A stretch of DNA of 64,000 bases, from assembly GCA_037157565.1 (NCBI GenBank), contig JAZHRO010000012.1, positions 9,202,501-9,266,500 on the forward strand, written 5' to 3'. Below are positions 1 to 10,799 of the stretch, one piece after another. This DNA comes from Thalassia testudinum (taxonomy: Eukaryota; Streptophyta; Magnoliopsida; Alismatales; Hydrocharitaceae). Position 1 is the first letter of the stretch; each line of letters starts with the position of its first letter. The position numbers and the translations under genes are program-made. The notes beneath the pieces were generated by a model. It saw nothing but the letters and a program-made list of their open reading frames with translations. It was not told the DNA's origin and did no database searches.

Positions 1-1106
1 AAAATTGAATTTAGGAAGAAAAAATTAGGCATTAGAAACTTGTCAATAGTGGGAAATAATACAAAAAGAACTTAAACACTTAGACTTTTCAGGCCTTCAG
101 GCTTAATCAGCCCTGGTGTCCATTAAAATATGGATTTAGCGGCGAATCCTTGCAACTTTAAGCTATTCTAATCCACCTAATAAATAAGGTAATAAGTATA
201 CGACTTATCAACTCACCCTCTAACTCAGGAAAACTTTGAGTCTAAGCATCTACACACATTTTTGCACAGACTCACTTCTCGAAGATTTTGACAGAAATTG
301 GGTAGCTAATGAACTCTCTAGGGTGGTATGGCTGGCAAGTTGTCATGGGTAACAGCCCATTGGCAGGTTGTCCAGAACCCAGCCACAGGCCATTTCTTTT
401 TCGCTGCCTCTAGGTACATTTGAGATTAGGGAAGCCACCTACAAAAAAAAAAAAAAAAGAAAATAAACCACACTTCACCACACAAGTATGGCTGTCAAGT
501 GATCGTGGGTAACAGCCCATTGGTCGGTTGTCCAGAGCCCAGCTCAATAATTGCACAAAAAAAGACCAAAACACCTAAGGACGAAGCGGGGAAGTAGTAC
601 AAGCCGGGGAGATATACACTGGAAAATCCTTGTGTTGACCCCAAGTAAAATGAACGTAGGGAGAAAGCTACCAATCGAACAAATACACCTTCAGGGAAAA
701 ATTTATTTTCTTTTCCGGTCACCTAGGGGCGTAGAAACTCAAAGCTGTCTCAATTACCGTTAAGTGAGTCTATCACAACATTCACACCAAGATGCTTAGC
801 ACTTAGGGTTTTGACCGAGTTTTGGGTAGGTTGGATAGCCGTAAAAAGTTACCAACCCACACTGAATTCTGAAAATTCTAAAAAGACATATATAGATATA
901 TACGTATACATATGTATAGTTATATATACAAAGCAAGGATTCGGGCGATTCGTATTTTGGAAGACACCCGGGCGCTGCTTAGTCTTTGTAGATTAAGATC
1001 TTCGTATATTTCCTCTTAATGACGAGTAACGAAGTGCCTAAGTAATTACTTCTTGAATTCTCCAAAGAAATAAAGGCTAGAATAAACCTTGCTAGGGACT
1101 ATCAAG
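1..1106 (+). mobile_element. 3' non-coding region of Athila-type element E0
   Basis: This is the tail of a plus-strand Athila-type element whose body lies left of the window. It matches, in the same element orientation, the region between integrase and 3' LTR of elements Y and Z. Two copies of a block of about 57 bp (325-381 and 487-543) share the core GGGTAACAGCCCATTGG followed by GTTGTCCAGA and CCCAGC. They flank an A-rich tract (442-458) beside AAGCCACCTAC. No integrase codons are present. Small ORFs here are not conserved with the sister elements. E0 is assigned by similarity and by the PPT and LTR that follow. Confidence 0.75.
325..543 (+). repeat. Duplicated 57-bp block in E0 3' region
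   Basis: Direct repeats at 325-381 and 487-543 start ATGGCTGGCAAG or ATGGCTGTCAAG and end in CCCAGC. Each contains a potential hairpin ATGGG-TAACAG-CCCAT (GTGGG in the second copy). The same pair recurs at the equivalent place in Y, Z and N1. Confidence 0.7.
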
Positions 1107-1123
1107 GAGTAAGCATGGGAGTA
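1107..1123 (+). promoter_or_regulatory. Polypurine tract of E0
   Basis: Purine-rich GAGTAAGCATGGGAGTA lies directly before the LTR start TGATAAC. It matches the AGGCATGGGGGT tracts before the 3' LTRs of Y, Z and P. In this class the PPT primes plus-strand DNA synthesis. Confidence 0.75.
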
Positions 1124-1563
1124 TGATAACACCATGCAAGGGGGTAGTAATTAGGTTGAATATGGCCCATCTTTAGAATAAAAGGCACAACATAAAGTAG
1201 AATAGGAGCATTGCATGCATCAAGTACCAAGATTGCTTATAAACTGCATTAATGGCCATTTGTGTAAAGCATGTGTCAAAGCAGGCCCCAGATGAGCAAT
1301 CGGACCGCATAGATGGATTCAAAACGATGAACGGAGTCCAACGGACTCAACATCGGCCAAATCCGACATCCGGAGCTCCCACAATGGGCCCAAGAAATTC
1401 TTACCGTTGATCTGGAGATCAATGGCCCAGAAAGCGCCACGTCGCCTCGGCCCCCTGCTCGGACGCCCTCAAGCCAGCCAAGGACGAATCTCGGCCGTTG
1501 ATCTTCGATCGAACGGCCGAGATCCGCGCACTCGCCTGCGGTCGCCGCGACAAAGCGCGGGCG

Positions 1564-1615
1564 TGGCGCAACGGCTAGCGCGCATGCCCGCATCGTAGTG
1601 ACACGCGTTCGAATC
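1564..1615 (+). promoter_or_regulatory. tRNA-like A/B-box module, E0 LTR
   Basis: A-box-like TGGCGCAACGG (1564-1574) is followed 41 bases later by B-box-like GCGTTCGAATC (1605-1615). The spacing is close to that of a real tRNA gene. I see no convincing acceptor stem, so this is a tRNA-like segment and not a tRNA gene. It lies on the element's sense strand. Confidence 0.6.
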
Positions 1616-1929
1616 GCGCGGAGCGGAAATCAAGCGCGAGCGAAGGGCGCGGCAAAATTGGGCCGCCCGATCAGCAGCGGGCGGCCAGGGTCGCGCCACG
1701 CGGCGCGATGACAGCTCCCGAGCGCCCACGCGCGGGCGCGCATCGGGCGGAAACGCGCGCGCGCACGCGCGCCCGAGGCGCGATCTCAGCGCGGGCGCGG
1801 GAGGATCTCAGCCGTCCGATCTTCTATCGGACGGCTCTCGTTCAACGTCCACGGATCGCGCTGGGAGAGAGAGAGGGGCGGGCAGCTGACCGACGGCAGG
1901 AGGGCTTCACCGACGTATCTGGAAGCAGT

Positions 1930-1996
1930 TTTAGCGACGTTCTGGATGTCGCTAAAGCACATTCTTCTTTTAGGAAGCCCTTAACTCTATTTAAAC
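1930..1996 (+). promoter_or_regulatory. Promoter core of E0 LTR: palindrome plus TATA
   Basis: Palindromic arms TTTAGCGAC and GTCGCTAAA (1930-1956) are followed 30 bp later by CTATTTAAACC. It is equivalent to the palindrome and TATA pair in the other Athila-type LTRs, with shorter spacing. Confidence 0.5.
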
Positions 1997-2546
1997 CCCC
2001 TTCTACCACCATTCAAGGCATCCTCTCCCACTTGCAACTACTCCACTCCTCTCCTAGCTAGTTTTAGGCACTCTTGTAATCGCCGAAGACGACGAGCCGC
2101 CGACGGAGCCTCCTCCACCGCTGTGGCTGCCTCGTCGCTCTCCACTCTCTCTCTACCTCTCTCTCTCTCTCTTTTAAGCTTTCATTTACTTTTGTTGAAG
2201 CATGTATTTAATGTTGTAAACCATGAACTATGAATGCATGTTTAATGAAATTATTTTTCGTTTAGTCGCATTTTAATTTCTATTTAAAGTGCATGATCAA
2301 AACCAAGAGCTTTCTAACCCTAAACTCTCTCTCTATCTCTCTCTTTTCAAAACCGTCTCTTTCGCAAGCAAAACTCCGCCTCTTTCGTGACAACAAGTGG
2401 TAAACAAAATCCGATTTCCACGCCTCCCTGAGATCGACACTCGGACTCACCTCCGTTTACTTATTTTAAAACCGACATATCAAGTGCAACTATAACGACA
2501 CCTCTTAACACACACGCACGAAGGCACGTCAGGCACTAAAAAGCGA

Positions 2547-4790
2547 TGCGAAAAATCACGTGATTTGTAATTAAGGTTTTTAAAGTCGTTGTAACATGCG
2601 AAATCGTATACGCTTTTAAAATTTATATTCCTAGATAGTGGGGTATCTAGGGTCGTCCAAGGAGGCAAGTTTGCAAAAATTAAATCTCTTGCTTTGAAAA
2701 TGGAATTCACCTTTCTTTTTGGGTCTTTTTCAATATATCATTTTTATGTTTTTGAAATTAAGGCAACATGCGAAGTTGTTGGAGGGAAAAATTACTACAT
2801 CTACTATGCTAATCTAAGTAACAAAAATTATCCTCTTTCTAAGCTCAACTTAGGCGCGTGGAGGCCTAGGTTAGTTAGAAAGGAGGAGTGAAACTACACT
2901 GAATAGAAAGCAAGGTAATGCAATAAAAAGAGTGCAACAAGAAATTAAGGCAACTTCTTTCTTTTTTTATTAAAGGAAATTATCTACTAGTAGATGAATG
3001 CTTTTACAAAAAAATTAAAAAACAAAATACAGGCAAATCCTTTAGATGATGATGGTGATGAAGAGGATGAATCTCTTCTTGCTCCAAGCCTGGTAGCTCC
3101 CGTGCTTGAAAAGGTCTTCAGCTCCTTCCTTCTATAGCTCCGCCAAGATGATGTCCTCCAAGGCAAACCCTTAAGGGGCATGCCCTATGCTTCTCTCCAA
3201 GGGTGGACGTCCACCCTAAGTCCTTCTCCTTTGCCTGGCCGTCCTCCTTGAAGTAGAAGATTCCTCGTCTTGGCATAGCACAAGAAAGAAGAGAGTGGAG
3301 AGAAGAAGGCACCAATGGGGCGAGTGATGTGTCTCCTTAATCTCCTTCTCTACTCCTTCTTCTTGGCCGTAGATGTAGGTAGGTCTAAGGTGGAATAAAA
3401 CACTAATGGAGGATGAAGAAAATGGTGGTAGGTGATGGGTTTATATAGAGTGGGATGGGGGTAGGGTTGGCGTGAATAGGTGGAGGGCTAGGATGTGTTT
3501 AGGTGGTGGTTATGGGTAGTTAGAAGGATCCTAGGGCTAGGGTTAGTTGGCGCCAACTAAAGGGGTGCCATGGGGTGGTTATGGTGGTGAAAGGGCACCT
3601 ATATTTGGCGCCAACTATAGGGTTTCTAGAAGGGGTCTTAGGTGGATGGTGGAGATGGGTTTAAGGCTTAGGTGTAGGGTGGAGATTGATGGATTTTTGG
3701 AGGGAAAGTTGGTGCCAAAAGGGAAGGGTTCTAGAAGGTTATTTTGGAGGGAAAATAGCTGGCTTGTGGTGGTGGTGATGGGGCGAAGGGGTGTGATGGT
3801 GGTGGTGCCAACTTGGAGTAGGAGTAGGTAGCTAGCTTAGGCGGACTCGTTGGTGGAGCCAGCTAGGGTTGAGTTAAAGGTGGTGGATGGCCAAGGAGCT
3901 GGATGCTAGCTAAGCTAAGCTAAGCTAGCTTAGCTAGCTATGGAGTAGAGGAGTAGGAAATGTGAGCTAGGGTTTGAAGAGAGGAGCTGAGGAGGAGAAG
4001 TCTGGAGCTTGAGCTGGAGCTGGAAGCTGCTGAAGAGGGTGGCATGGAGCTACTCTAGTTGGCTTAGCTTGCTAGTTCTTTGCTAGCTGCTAAGCCAAGC
4101 TAAAGTGAGCTGGCTTCTACCATAATGAGCTGAGGTGAGCTGGGTCTGGTGCTTTCTGGGAGGATCAAGCTGGTTGAGGCAGCTAAGGTAGCTTAGCTCA
4201 ATTAAGTTGAGCTAAGCTGAATCCTCGGGAGCTGGACTTGGGCTTCCTGAGCTGAAATGAAGTCATCTTCAGCTGGCTGGAGTTGAGTGGAGCTGAATGT
4301 AGCTGGACCTGAGCTGGGGTGAACTCTAGTCAAGTCAGTTGACTAGCTAGAGCTCCCTGTGGACTAATGGGAGCTGAGATAAGCTAGACTCAACTAAGTT
4401 GAGCTGGATCTGAGCTAACCTGAGCTAGGGTGAGCTAAGATGAGCTCTCTTAGCTACCATTCAGCTGAGATGAGCTGAATGGAGCTAAGATGAGCAAACC
4501 CTAATTCAGGTGAGCTAAATTCCAGCTATGGTGAACTAGATCAAGCTGAGTTCCAGCTAGTGAGAGCTTCTCTTTTACCAGTTGCCTTCTTGAGTGCTAG
4601 GGTTCTATGGATCTGGCAATCTGTATATCCTTAACACTCACAAAAACACATTAAAAAGATAATAAAAAGTGCAATGCATGCCTAACCTAATTAATGCCTA
4701 AATGCAACCCAAAAACCCATTTGCGGGGTAAAATCATAAGAGTTAGGTTTGTTTTAATGCATAAGAATGATGATAAGCTGGCGTTTATCA
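2547..4790 (-). repeat. LTR-like repeat Q, copy 1
   Basis: About 2.25 kb, matching 51450-53700 along its whole length. On the minus strand it begins with TGATAAACGCCAGCTTATCA (one mismatch to a perfect dyad) and has a TATA box (CTATATAAACCC, near 3440). It ends with a U5-like stretch GGACGACCCTAGATA (near 2650). These features and the TG start argue for an LTR. Between TATA and start lies an AGCT-rich domain (3890-4580). Spacer-like AAAAAG just outside the left end resembles the PBS spacer of Athila elements, but no clear PBS follows. The right flank is X coding sequence. I find no TSD and no internal region. Confidence 0.6.
3890..4580. repeat. AGCT-rich degenerate array in Q copy 1
   Basis: About 700 bp dominated by short irregular GAGCT, TGAGCT and GCTAAGCT units, for example GCTAAGCTAAGCTAGC near 3910. 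The same array, in the same place, occurs in Q copy 2 (52790-53480). The period is irregular, so it is low-complexity sequence and not a clean satellite. Confidence 0.75.
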
Positions 4791-5316
4791 TCATCCCAAA
4801 AGTAATATTTGTCCTCAGATACAAGTCTATCCCATTGTTGCTTGGTCTATTCCTGGGGGACTTGACTAATGGCCAACTAGTTGATAATGTTTGCAAACCA
4901 AGGGGTTTGGACACCAGAGACTGTAAGGATAGTCCCATCCAGAAAAGCGTTAGTAATTGGAATATCTAAACAAGGAGAATCAATTAAGATTTTCAAAAGA
5001 TGATCTACCACTACATTTTGTGCCCCGACTTTGTCATTAATTTCAAGATCAAATTCTTGAAGCAATAAGCTCCATCGAATGAGCTGGGGCTTAGCATCCA
5101 TTTTGGTCAAGAGATGTCTCAGGGCCGAGTGGTTGGTATAGAATATAACATGAGATCCTAAGAGAAGCTTTGAATTTCTTTAGAGAAAAAACTACAGCTA
5201 ACAATTCTTTTTCCGTGACAGTATAGTTCCTCTAGGCCTCATCCAGAGTCTTACTAGCATAGTAAATGACAGAGGGCTTTCTATCAATTTTTTGGCTCAA
5301 GACAGCGTCGACCACA
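4791..5316 (-). pseudogene. pol: X pol fragment: RNase H C-terminus to pre-integrase linker
   Basis: The frame 4877-5110 contains [20 protein letters not shown], matching Y and Z at the end of RNase H, then the linker DIPITNAFLDGTI towards integrase. Upstream bases to 5316 correspond to the RNase H motif [12 protein letters not shown], with frameshifts. It is cut at 4790 by Q and at 5316 by solo LTR W. It is non-functional. Confidence 0.8.
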
Positions 5317-5947
5317 TGTTGAACGTGTTTTGCGAATCGCTACGCTTACGTGTTTGGTTTCGGAAAACATATCGTTGTAGTTCTGAAGCAAAGAATTCGT
5401 GTTCAACAAATAAAAATTTATACCGAAAAGAATTCTAGGTCGAACACAGGAAGGCTACGTTGATCTATATTCGCAATTATATTTTTTTAGGATTTTCTTT
5501 ATAAGCAAGGCGATATAATTACAATGGAGCTATCAAACTATGAGAGAGAGAGAGAGAAAGAGAACATGAATTCAATATTTCAATTGTTTATAAAAGTTAC
5601 ACTAGAAAGCGGAAAATCAATTACACTATAAAGCAGGAAAATTCTACACTAGAAAAGCTGTAAATAAGAATGGGAGAGAGAAGTTATCCTCCTCGACGAT
5701 TGCTTGGAGGACGAGCCGGACGGGACGACACCTGGACGAAGGAGAACGAAGCAGGATGAAGGAGGACGAAGCAGAAGAACGGGAACGGAGCAGCACGCCG
5801 TCGTCGTCGCGGGATCCACTTCCGAAGGGGAACGAAAATTGGACTTTATCTCGCAAGAAGCATCCCGGGTGTGGGACAAGCTTCTTTTGAGCTTTGGAGG
5901 GGTAGAGAGGAGAAAGAAGGGATGAGAATTTCGTATGGAGGGGGTCA

Positions 5948-6043
5948 CCTTTTATAGTTGCAAGGAGTGAGGGCAAAATGGACATTATAACTTCAAAATA
6001 ATAAAAGAGGGGTCTTTAGTGACGGATAAATCCGCCACTAAAG
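5948..6043 (-). promoter_or_regulatory. Promoter core of LTR W
   Basis: On the minus strand, palindromic arms CTTTAGTGGCGGA and TCCGTCACTAAAG (6014-6043, one mismatch) precede TATA CTATAAAAGG (5948-5957) by 57 bp. The same pair and distance occur in Y's 3' LTR. Confidence 0.65.
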
Positions 6044-6310
6044 CCCCGACGTGCGCGTTGCCTCCGCGCCCACGCGCGCCTCCTCGGCTGCCCGCTCCTC
6101 AACGCCTACGCACGTCCAGGGCTTTTCAGCCATCCGATCGCGAGATCGGACGACTTAAGATGCATCCGCGCCCGCACGCTGCGCGCGTCTGATTGTGCGT
6201 TCAATCGCGCGTCCAATCGCGCGTCGACTCTATCGGGCGCACGCGGCCGTCCGATCTTCATCTGACGCTCCACACTCCTCAATTGATCGCGCCCTCCAGC
6301 GCCTCACCGC

Positions 6311-6361
6311 GGATCGAACCCGCGCCCCGCGCTCGCGATAGCGCGCTCGACCACTGCGCTA
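6311..6361 (-). promoter_or_regulatory. tRNA-like A/B-box module, LTR W
   Basis: On the minus strand TAGCGCAGTGG is a perfect A-box match and GGTTCGATCC a perfect B-box match, starting 41 bases apart. A D-arm can form (GCGC-AGTGGTCGA-GCGC) and a T-arm (CGCGG-GTTCGAT-CCGCG). This is the best preserved of nine such modules in the window. Confidence 0.7.
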
Positions 6362-6490
6362 TGGGGCACGGATGGTCGAGCGGGCGCTTTTAATTGCGAG
6401 GGCCCACAGCCGTTGGATTAAGATCCAACGGCGGAGAGCGATTGGGCGCGGGGCTTTCACAAGACGCAGGCGGCCATTTGGGTGGCTGAG

Positions 6491-6510
6491 ATGGCGCCAC
6501 GTGGCGCTAT
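6491..6510. promoter_or_regulatory. G-box palindrome in LTR W
   Basis: ATGGCGCCACGTGGCGCTAT is a 20-bp palindrome with one mismatch, centred on CACGTG, the plant G-box core bound by bZIP and bHLH factors. It has counterparts in the LTRs of Y and Z. Confidence 0.5.
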
Positions 6511-6965
6511 CTTGGCCATCCATCTTCTGGAAGTTGTAGATGGTGCCACGGATGTCGGATTGACTCGATTTATGTGTCGTTGGGCTGCGATCGTCGATCC
6601 AAATTCATCCGTGTGGTCGGATTTATCATCTGAAGTATGGATTTACACCATCTTGGCCCTTGATCTTCTAGGGTTCCCGGGTCACTATCTGATGCTACGG
6701 ATGCCTGATTAGGGCGATCTTAGAGTCGTTGAACTCCAATCGTCGCCCTGATTACATCCATACGGTTGGATCTTTGATAAGAGGCCCTGATAAAATATTT
6801 GCCCTGTCCAAGCACATAAAAGGAGACAATTAACCTCCATTTTATTCAAAGTATTCTAAATACAAGATGATGCATGTAATGCAATATTTATTTCATGAAA
6901 TGCAATCCTATGCTTAAGAACATGCATAAATAGACATCTTAAGTAGTGTAAATGTGTTTACATCA

Positions 6966-7709
6966 CCACATAAGCAGAAGTGTTGGTCATAATCTCAAAT
7001 GGGGTTGTCCAGATCGGTCGTTGCAACACTGGGGCATAGGTGACTGCTGTTTTAAGTGAATCAAATGTTGTGCGGTATGATTCATCAATCTTGAACGACT
7101 TGTCTTTGGCCAGAAGGTTACTCAATGACCGAGAAACCTTCGAGAAGTCCTTAATGAACCTCCAATAAAAATCCACATGACCAAGGAATGATCGGATTTT
7201 CTTAACAGATGTGGGTGGAGGAAGTTTAGAGATAGCATCCACCTTAACTTCATCAACTTCAATTCCCCGATTAGAGACTACACGACCCAAGATGATGCCT
7301 TCTTGTGTCATGAAGTGACTCTTTTCCCAGCTAAGGACCAATCATGTCTAGATACATCTCCGAAGGATCAATTCCAAGTTAGCCAAGCAAGACTCGAAAG
7401 AATCTCCAAAAATGGAGAAATCATCCATGAATATCTCAAGACAATCTCCTACCATAACAGGAAAAATGGCCATCATGCACCTTTGAAATTCGCAGGTGCA
7501 TTACAAAGCCCAAATAGCATTCTACGAAATGCAAAGGTTCTGTAGTGACAGGTGAAAGTCATCTTTTTCTGGTCTTTGGGCTGGATAGGAACTTGGTTAT
7601 ATCCTGAATAACCGTCCAGGAAACAGAAATGCTTTTTCCTAGCTAACCTCTAAAGGATTTGATCAATGAAGGGCAACGGGAAATGATACTTTTTCATGGC
7701 TGTGTTTAG
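6966..7709 (-). pseudogene. pol: X pol fragment: RT palm to RNase H start
   Basis: It carries the RT catalytic block IFMDDFSIFG, then the frame 6958-7341: SWEKSHFMTQEGIILG, the thumb region KLPPPTSVKKIRSFLGHV, and the start of RNase H. The first RNase H aspartate is Asn here (MTNTSAY, usually TDASDY). Left end: CCACA copy of W. Right end: Y's LTR, inserted in the codons before RT motif 4. Several stops lie between 7342 and 7709. Confidence 0.85.
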
Positions 7710-8335
7710 TGTTGAGAGCAGAAAACTATGCAATTGAAGTTGGATTTGAAAAACTCGTCATTGTAGTTCGATTTGCGAAGTAATCCATCAATAGATAAAA
7801 TTTTACTGAAATTCGTAAAGAAATTCTAGGTCGAACACAAGGAGGCTATGTCGATCTAAAATCCGCGATTATATTTTTTTGGTATTTTTGTTTGAAAGAG
7901 AGATAATTATAATGGAATTGATATAAACAATCAGAGAGAGAGATAGAGAGAGAGAAAATAATCACTTGATATAATAATACTATTTTTACAACTAGAAAGC
8001 GGGAAATTTTTACAACTAGAAAGCAGGAAATTCTATTCTAGAAAGCGATAAAAAGAAGGGAGAGAGATGTTATCCTCCTTAACGAATGCTTGGAGGATGA
8101 GCCAGACCGAGCGACGCCTAGAAGATGGAGGACGGAGTGGGAAGAAGGAGGATGAAGCAAGAAGTAGGAACAAGGCAGCACGCCGTCGTCGTTGCGGGAT
8201 CAACTTCCAAAACGGGGGTGAGAAAACTTGGATTTGGCTCTAGAGTAACATCCCGGGTGTGGGACAAGCTTCTCTTGAGCTTTGGAGAGGGAGAGAGGTG
8301 AAGGAAGGTGTGAGAATTTCGTAGGGTAGGGGTCT

Positions 8336-8431
8336 CCTTTTATAGTTGCAAGGATTGGGGGCAATTTCGACATTCCAAATTCAAAAACATTAAAATCAGG
8401 TCTTTAGTGATGGATTTATCCGTCACTAAAG
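8336..8431 (-). promoter_or_regulatory. Promoter core of Y 3' LTR
   Basis: Minus-strand palindrome CTTTAGTGACGGA/TCCATCACTAAAG (8402-8431, one mismatch), then 57 bp, then TATA CTATAAAAGG (8336-8345). Confidence 0.65.
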
Positions 8432-8688
8432 GCCTGATCGTGGGTGACGTGTGCGCACTGCGTGCCCCTCCTCTTATCCTGCGCCTTAATTCCAAGCGCA
8501 TGTCCAAGAAATCTCAGCCGTCTTATCGCAAGCTCAGATCGCTCCTCACCTGCTTCAGCTTCGCGCGCCTGCATGTGCGATCGGGCGTGAGGGGAGGCGT
8601 CCAATTGCGCATGTGCCCGATTGGGTGATCTAGGCCGCTCGCAGTTGATTGCGCGATCGAGATAAAATGCGTGTGCGCCTCTGATTGC

Positions 8689-8739
8689 GAATCGAACTCG
8701 TGCCTCGCCCTCGTGTAAGGGCGCTCGACCGCTGCGCTA
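8689..8739 (-). promoter_or_regulatory. tRNA-like A/B-box module, Y 3' LTR
   Basis: Minus strand TAGCGCAGCGG (A-box) and GAGTTCGATTC (B-box), starts about 40 bases apart. A D-arm GCGC-AGCGGTCGA-GCGC and a middle stem GCCCT/AGGGC can form. Confidence 0.65.
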
Positions 8740-8889
8740 CCTCCTCCTCTTTATCGACTTTCAAACCCAGCGAGCACGCTCATGGCCATTGGATCAAGAT
8801 CCAACGGCCCAGATCTGATCTTGCGTTGAGGAGAGAGAGAGGGCACGGTGGGTTCTCGCGAATTGGCTGGGCTGGTTTGGGCGATTGAG

Positions 8890-8909
8890 ATGGCACCACG
8901 TGGTGCCAT
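8890..8909. promoter_or_regulatory. Perfect G-box palindrome in Y 3' LTR
   Basis: ATGGCACCACGTGGTGCCAT is a perfect 20-bp palindrome centred on CACGTG. The paired LTR has the diverged form at 30482-30501 with central CATGTG. Confidence 0.55.
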
Positions 8910-9362
8910 CTTCACCGTCCATCTTCTGTGACTTGTAGAAGGGGCCACAAATGTCGGATTGAGTCGATTTTTGCATCGTTAGGCTGCGATCATTGATCCT
9001 AACCCATCCATATGGTCGAATTTGTCATCTGAAGTGCAGATTGACACCATCTTGGCCCTCAATCTTTGGGCTTCCTCGGACTATATCTGATGCTACGGAT
9101 GTCTGATCAGGGCGATCTTGGAGTCGTTGAACTCCAATCGTCGCCTTGATCAGATTCGTACGGTTGGATCTTCAATCCAAGGCTTTGATTAAAAATTGCC
9201 TTGTCCCTGGCCATAAAAAGAGATAATTACTATACAATTTGTACAATTTGACTTAAATGCATGATTATGCATGTTAGATACTATTTACAATGCATGATGC
9301 TAATATAACACTAAGAACATGCATTAATAGATATTTTTGGCTATTTAGATGTATGCACATCA

Positions 9363-9380
9363 CACCCCCATGCCTATCTT
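9363..9380 (-). promoter_or_regulatory. Polypurine tract of Y
   Basis: On the minus strand AAGATAGGCATGGGGGTG lies immediately before the LTR start TGATGTGC. This is the plus-strand primer site. Confidence 0.88.
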
Positions 9381-10799
9381 TTGCTAGTTCCTAGCAAAAA
9401 CCACATGCTATATATAAAAGAATTAGGATTGGATTACTTAGGCAAAAGTCATTTTCAACATTAAAAAATTTTTACTTAGAACCTAAACTTTTGAAGATAC
9501 AATAGCGCCCGTGTATCTACCAAAATGTAGACCGCCTCAAGCCCTCGCCTTATTCACTGAAGAAACTCTTTTACTCCTTTTTCTTTTTTTTCTAATTTTT
9601 TTGGATTTTTGAGTTACGGTTATAGAGAGTCTTTCAACTGCCACTCAATCCACCCAAGACTTGATGAGAACCCTAATTTCTAATCATTTTTTGTGAATGT
9701 GATAGACTTGTTGATCAGCAATCAGAAGGGACTTCGGGTTTCTACGTCCCTAGGTGACCTTAAAAAAAGAATTCTGCCTAAAGGTGTATCTATATGACTG
9801 GTAGATTTCTCTCTACTTTTATTTTCATGAGGTCAACACAAGGGTGAATCTAGTGTATATCTCCTCGACTTATTCTACTTCTCTGCTTCTTCCTAAGTGT
9901 TTTAGGAATTAAACATGTATTTCTTAAGCTGGGTTCTGGACAACCTACCAATGGGCGGTTACCCATGATAACTTGCCAGCCATACTCGTGCGGTGATGTG
10001 TGAATTATGATTCTTTTTCTTTTTCTTTTTCTTTTCTTTTATTTTCTTTTTGGACTTTCTTTTTTTTTTTTAGGTAGGTGGCTTCCTTGGTTTAAGATTT
10101 ACCTAAAGGCAGCAAAAAAGGAATGGTCCTGTGACTGGACACTAGACAACCTACCTATGGGCTATTACCAAAGATAACTTGCCAGCCATACCACCCTAGA
10201 AGGTTCATTAGCTACTCAATTTCCATTAAAATCACCGAATAGCAAGTCAGTGCGAATAGTGTATAGATGCTTAGACTTAAAGTTCCCTAAAATCAGAGGG
10301 CGGATTGATAAGTCGTGTACTTATCACCCCAACTTATTTAATCAAATTGAAATAGAATTCAGGATGGCGAGGTCTCGATAAACAAATCCACATTTTAGTG
10401 GATACCCAGGCTGATTAAGCCCAAAGACCTGAAGGGTCTTAATGTTCAATCCTACTGTAATATTTCCTAAGATTGAAAAGTCCTAATGCCCAAGTATTCT
10501 TTCCTAATTCAATTATATATATATAAAAGAAAACAAGTAAAATTTACAAGAATTCCTCAGAGCTGACAAATTGATTCAGAAATGAATCCACCCCTCATGC
10601 CTAGCTGATGCAATGTCTGCATTGAGAATAAAAGACATGAAAGGAGGGATAGAATGTAGAAGATATCACCTGAATATGATGCTCGGGTCATCTCTGAGTC
10701 AGACTATACAACTGCTGAGTTTAATGCCATCAGCTAGGAGAGGTCCAGCCAAAGTAGTCATAATGTGATTAGAGCAACCGTGTCTGAGACGGGTTTTGG
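9381..10799 (-). mobile_element. 3' non-coding region of Y
   Basis: The region lies between integrase and PPT and has no conserved ORF. It contains a duplicated block (9929-9987 and 10133-10192) flanking a pyrimidine-rich tract (about 10010-10070 on the plus strand), and a second purine tract (minus strand TAGGCATGAGGGGTGG, 10588-10603), 1.2 kb from the true PPT. The same layout is seen in Z and N1. No env-like ORF, which some Athila elements carry here, can be recognised. Confidence 0.75.
10588..10603 (-). promoter_or_regulatory. Second polypurine-like tract of Y
   Basis: TAGGCATGAGGGGTGG on the minus strand copies the core of the 3' PPT and is preceded by GACATTGCATCAGC. The context is conserved in Z, N1 and P. 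Confidence 0.6.

Larger units (their letters stand above)
1124..2510 (+). repeat. 3' LTR of element E0
   Basis: The LTR starts with TGATAACACC right after the PPT. The end is set approximately at CTCTTAACA, because the next repeat (Q) begins shortly after. Its core, 1430-1900, is very GC- and CpG-rich. It carries a tRNA-like module (1564-1615), a palindrome TTTAGCGAC...GTCGCTAAA (1930-1956) and a TATA-like CTATTTAAACC (1986-1996). A U5-like stretch, TCCCTGAGATCGACACTCGG, lies near 2430. ORFs across the GC-rich core are compositional. Confidence 0.7.
5317..6965 (-). repeat. Solo Athila LTR W with CCACA target duplication
   Basis: A 1649-bp LTR (plus strand TGTTGAACG ... TTTACATCA) with no internal region. 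It is flanked by perfect 5-bp repeats CCACA (5312-5316 and 6966-6970) and interrupts the X RNase H region. A solo LTR forms by recombination between the two LTRs of a full element. It carries TATA CTATAAAAGG, the palindrome (6014-6043), a tRNA-like module (6311-6361), and a G-box palindrome (6491-6510, one mismatch). Confidence 0.92.
7710..9362 (-). repeat. 3' LTR of Y
   Basis: 1653 bp, plus strand TGTTGAGAGC ... GCACATCA. It is followed on the right by the PPT complement CACCCCCATGCC. Features: GA-rich tract near 7930, TATA (8336-8345), palindrome (8402-8431), tRNA-like module (8689-8739), perfect 20-bp G-box palindrome (8890-8909). Over about 375 positions compared by eye it differs from the 5' LTR at about 29, nearly all transitions. 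Confidence 0.92.

Noticed and set aside
1276..2061. Overlapping Arg/Ala-rich ORFs on both strands
   Set aside because: They lie in the GC-rich core of the E0 LTR, overlap each other in several frames, and have no domain.
2547..4790. Helitron, because of the terminal hairpin
   Set aside because: No TC start, no CTRR after the hairpin and no AT target. TATA and U5-like signals fit an LTR better.
6305..6370. A functional tRNA gene
   Set aside because: A and B boxes are good, but there is no convincing acceptor stem or terminator, and the same segment recurs in every LTR. I call it tRNA-like only.
9381..10799. An env-like gene of an Athila endogenous retrovirus
   Set aside because: No ORF of useful length, signal peptide or membrane segment is conserved between Y, Z and N1 here.
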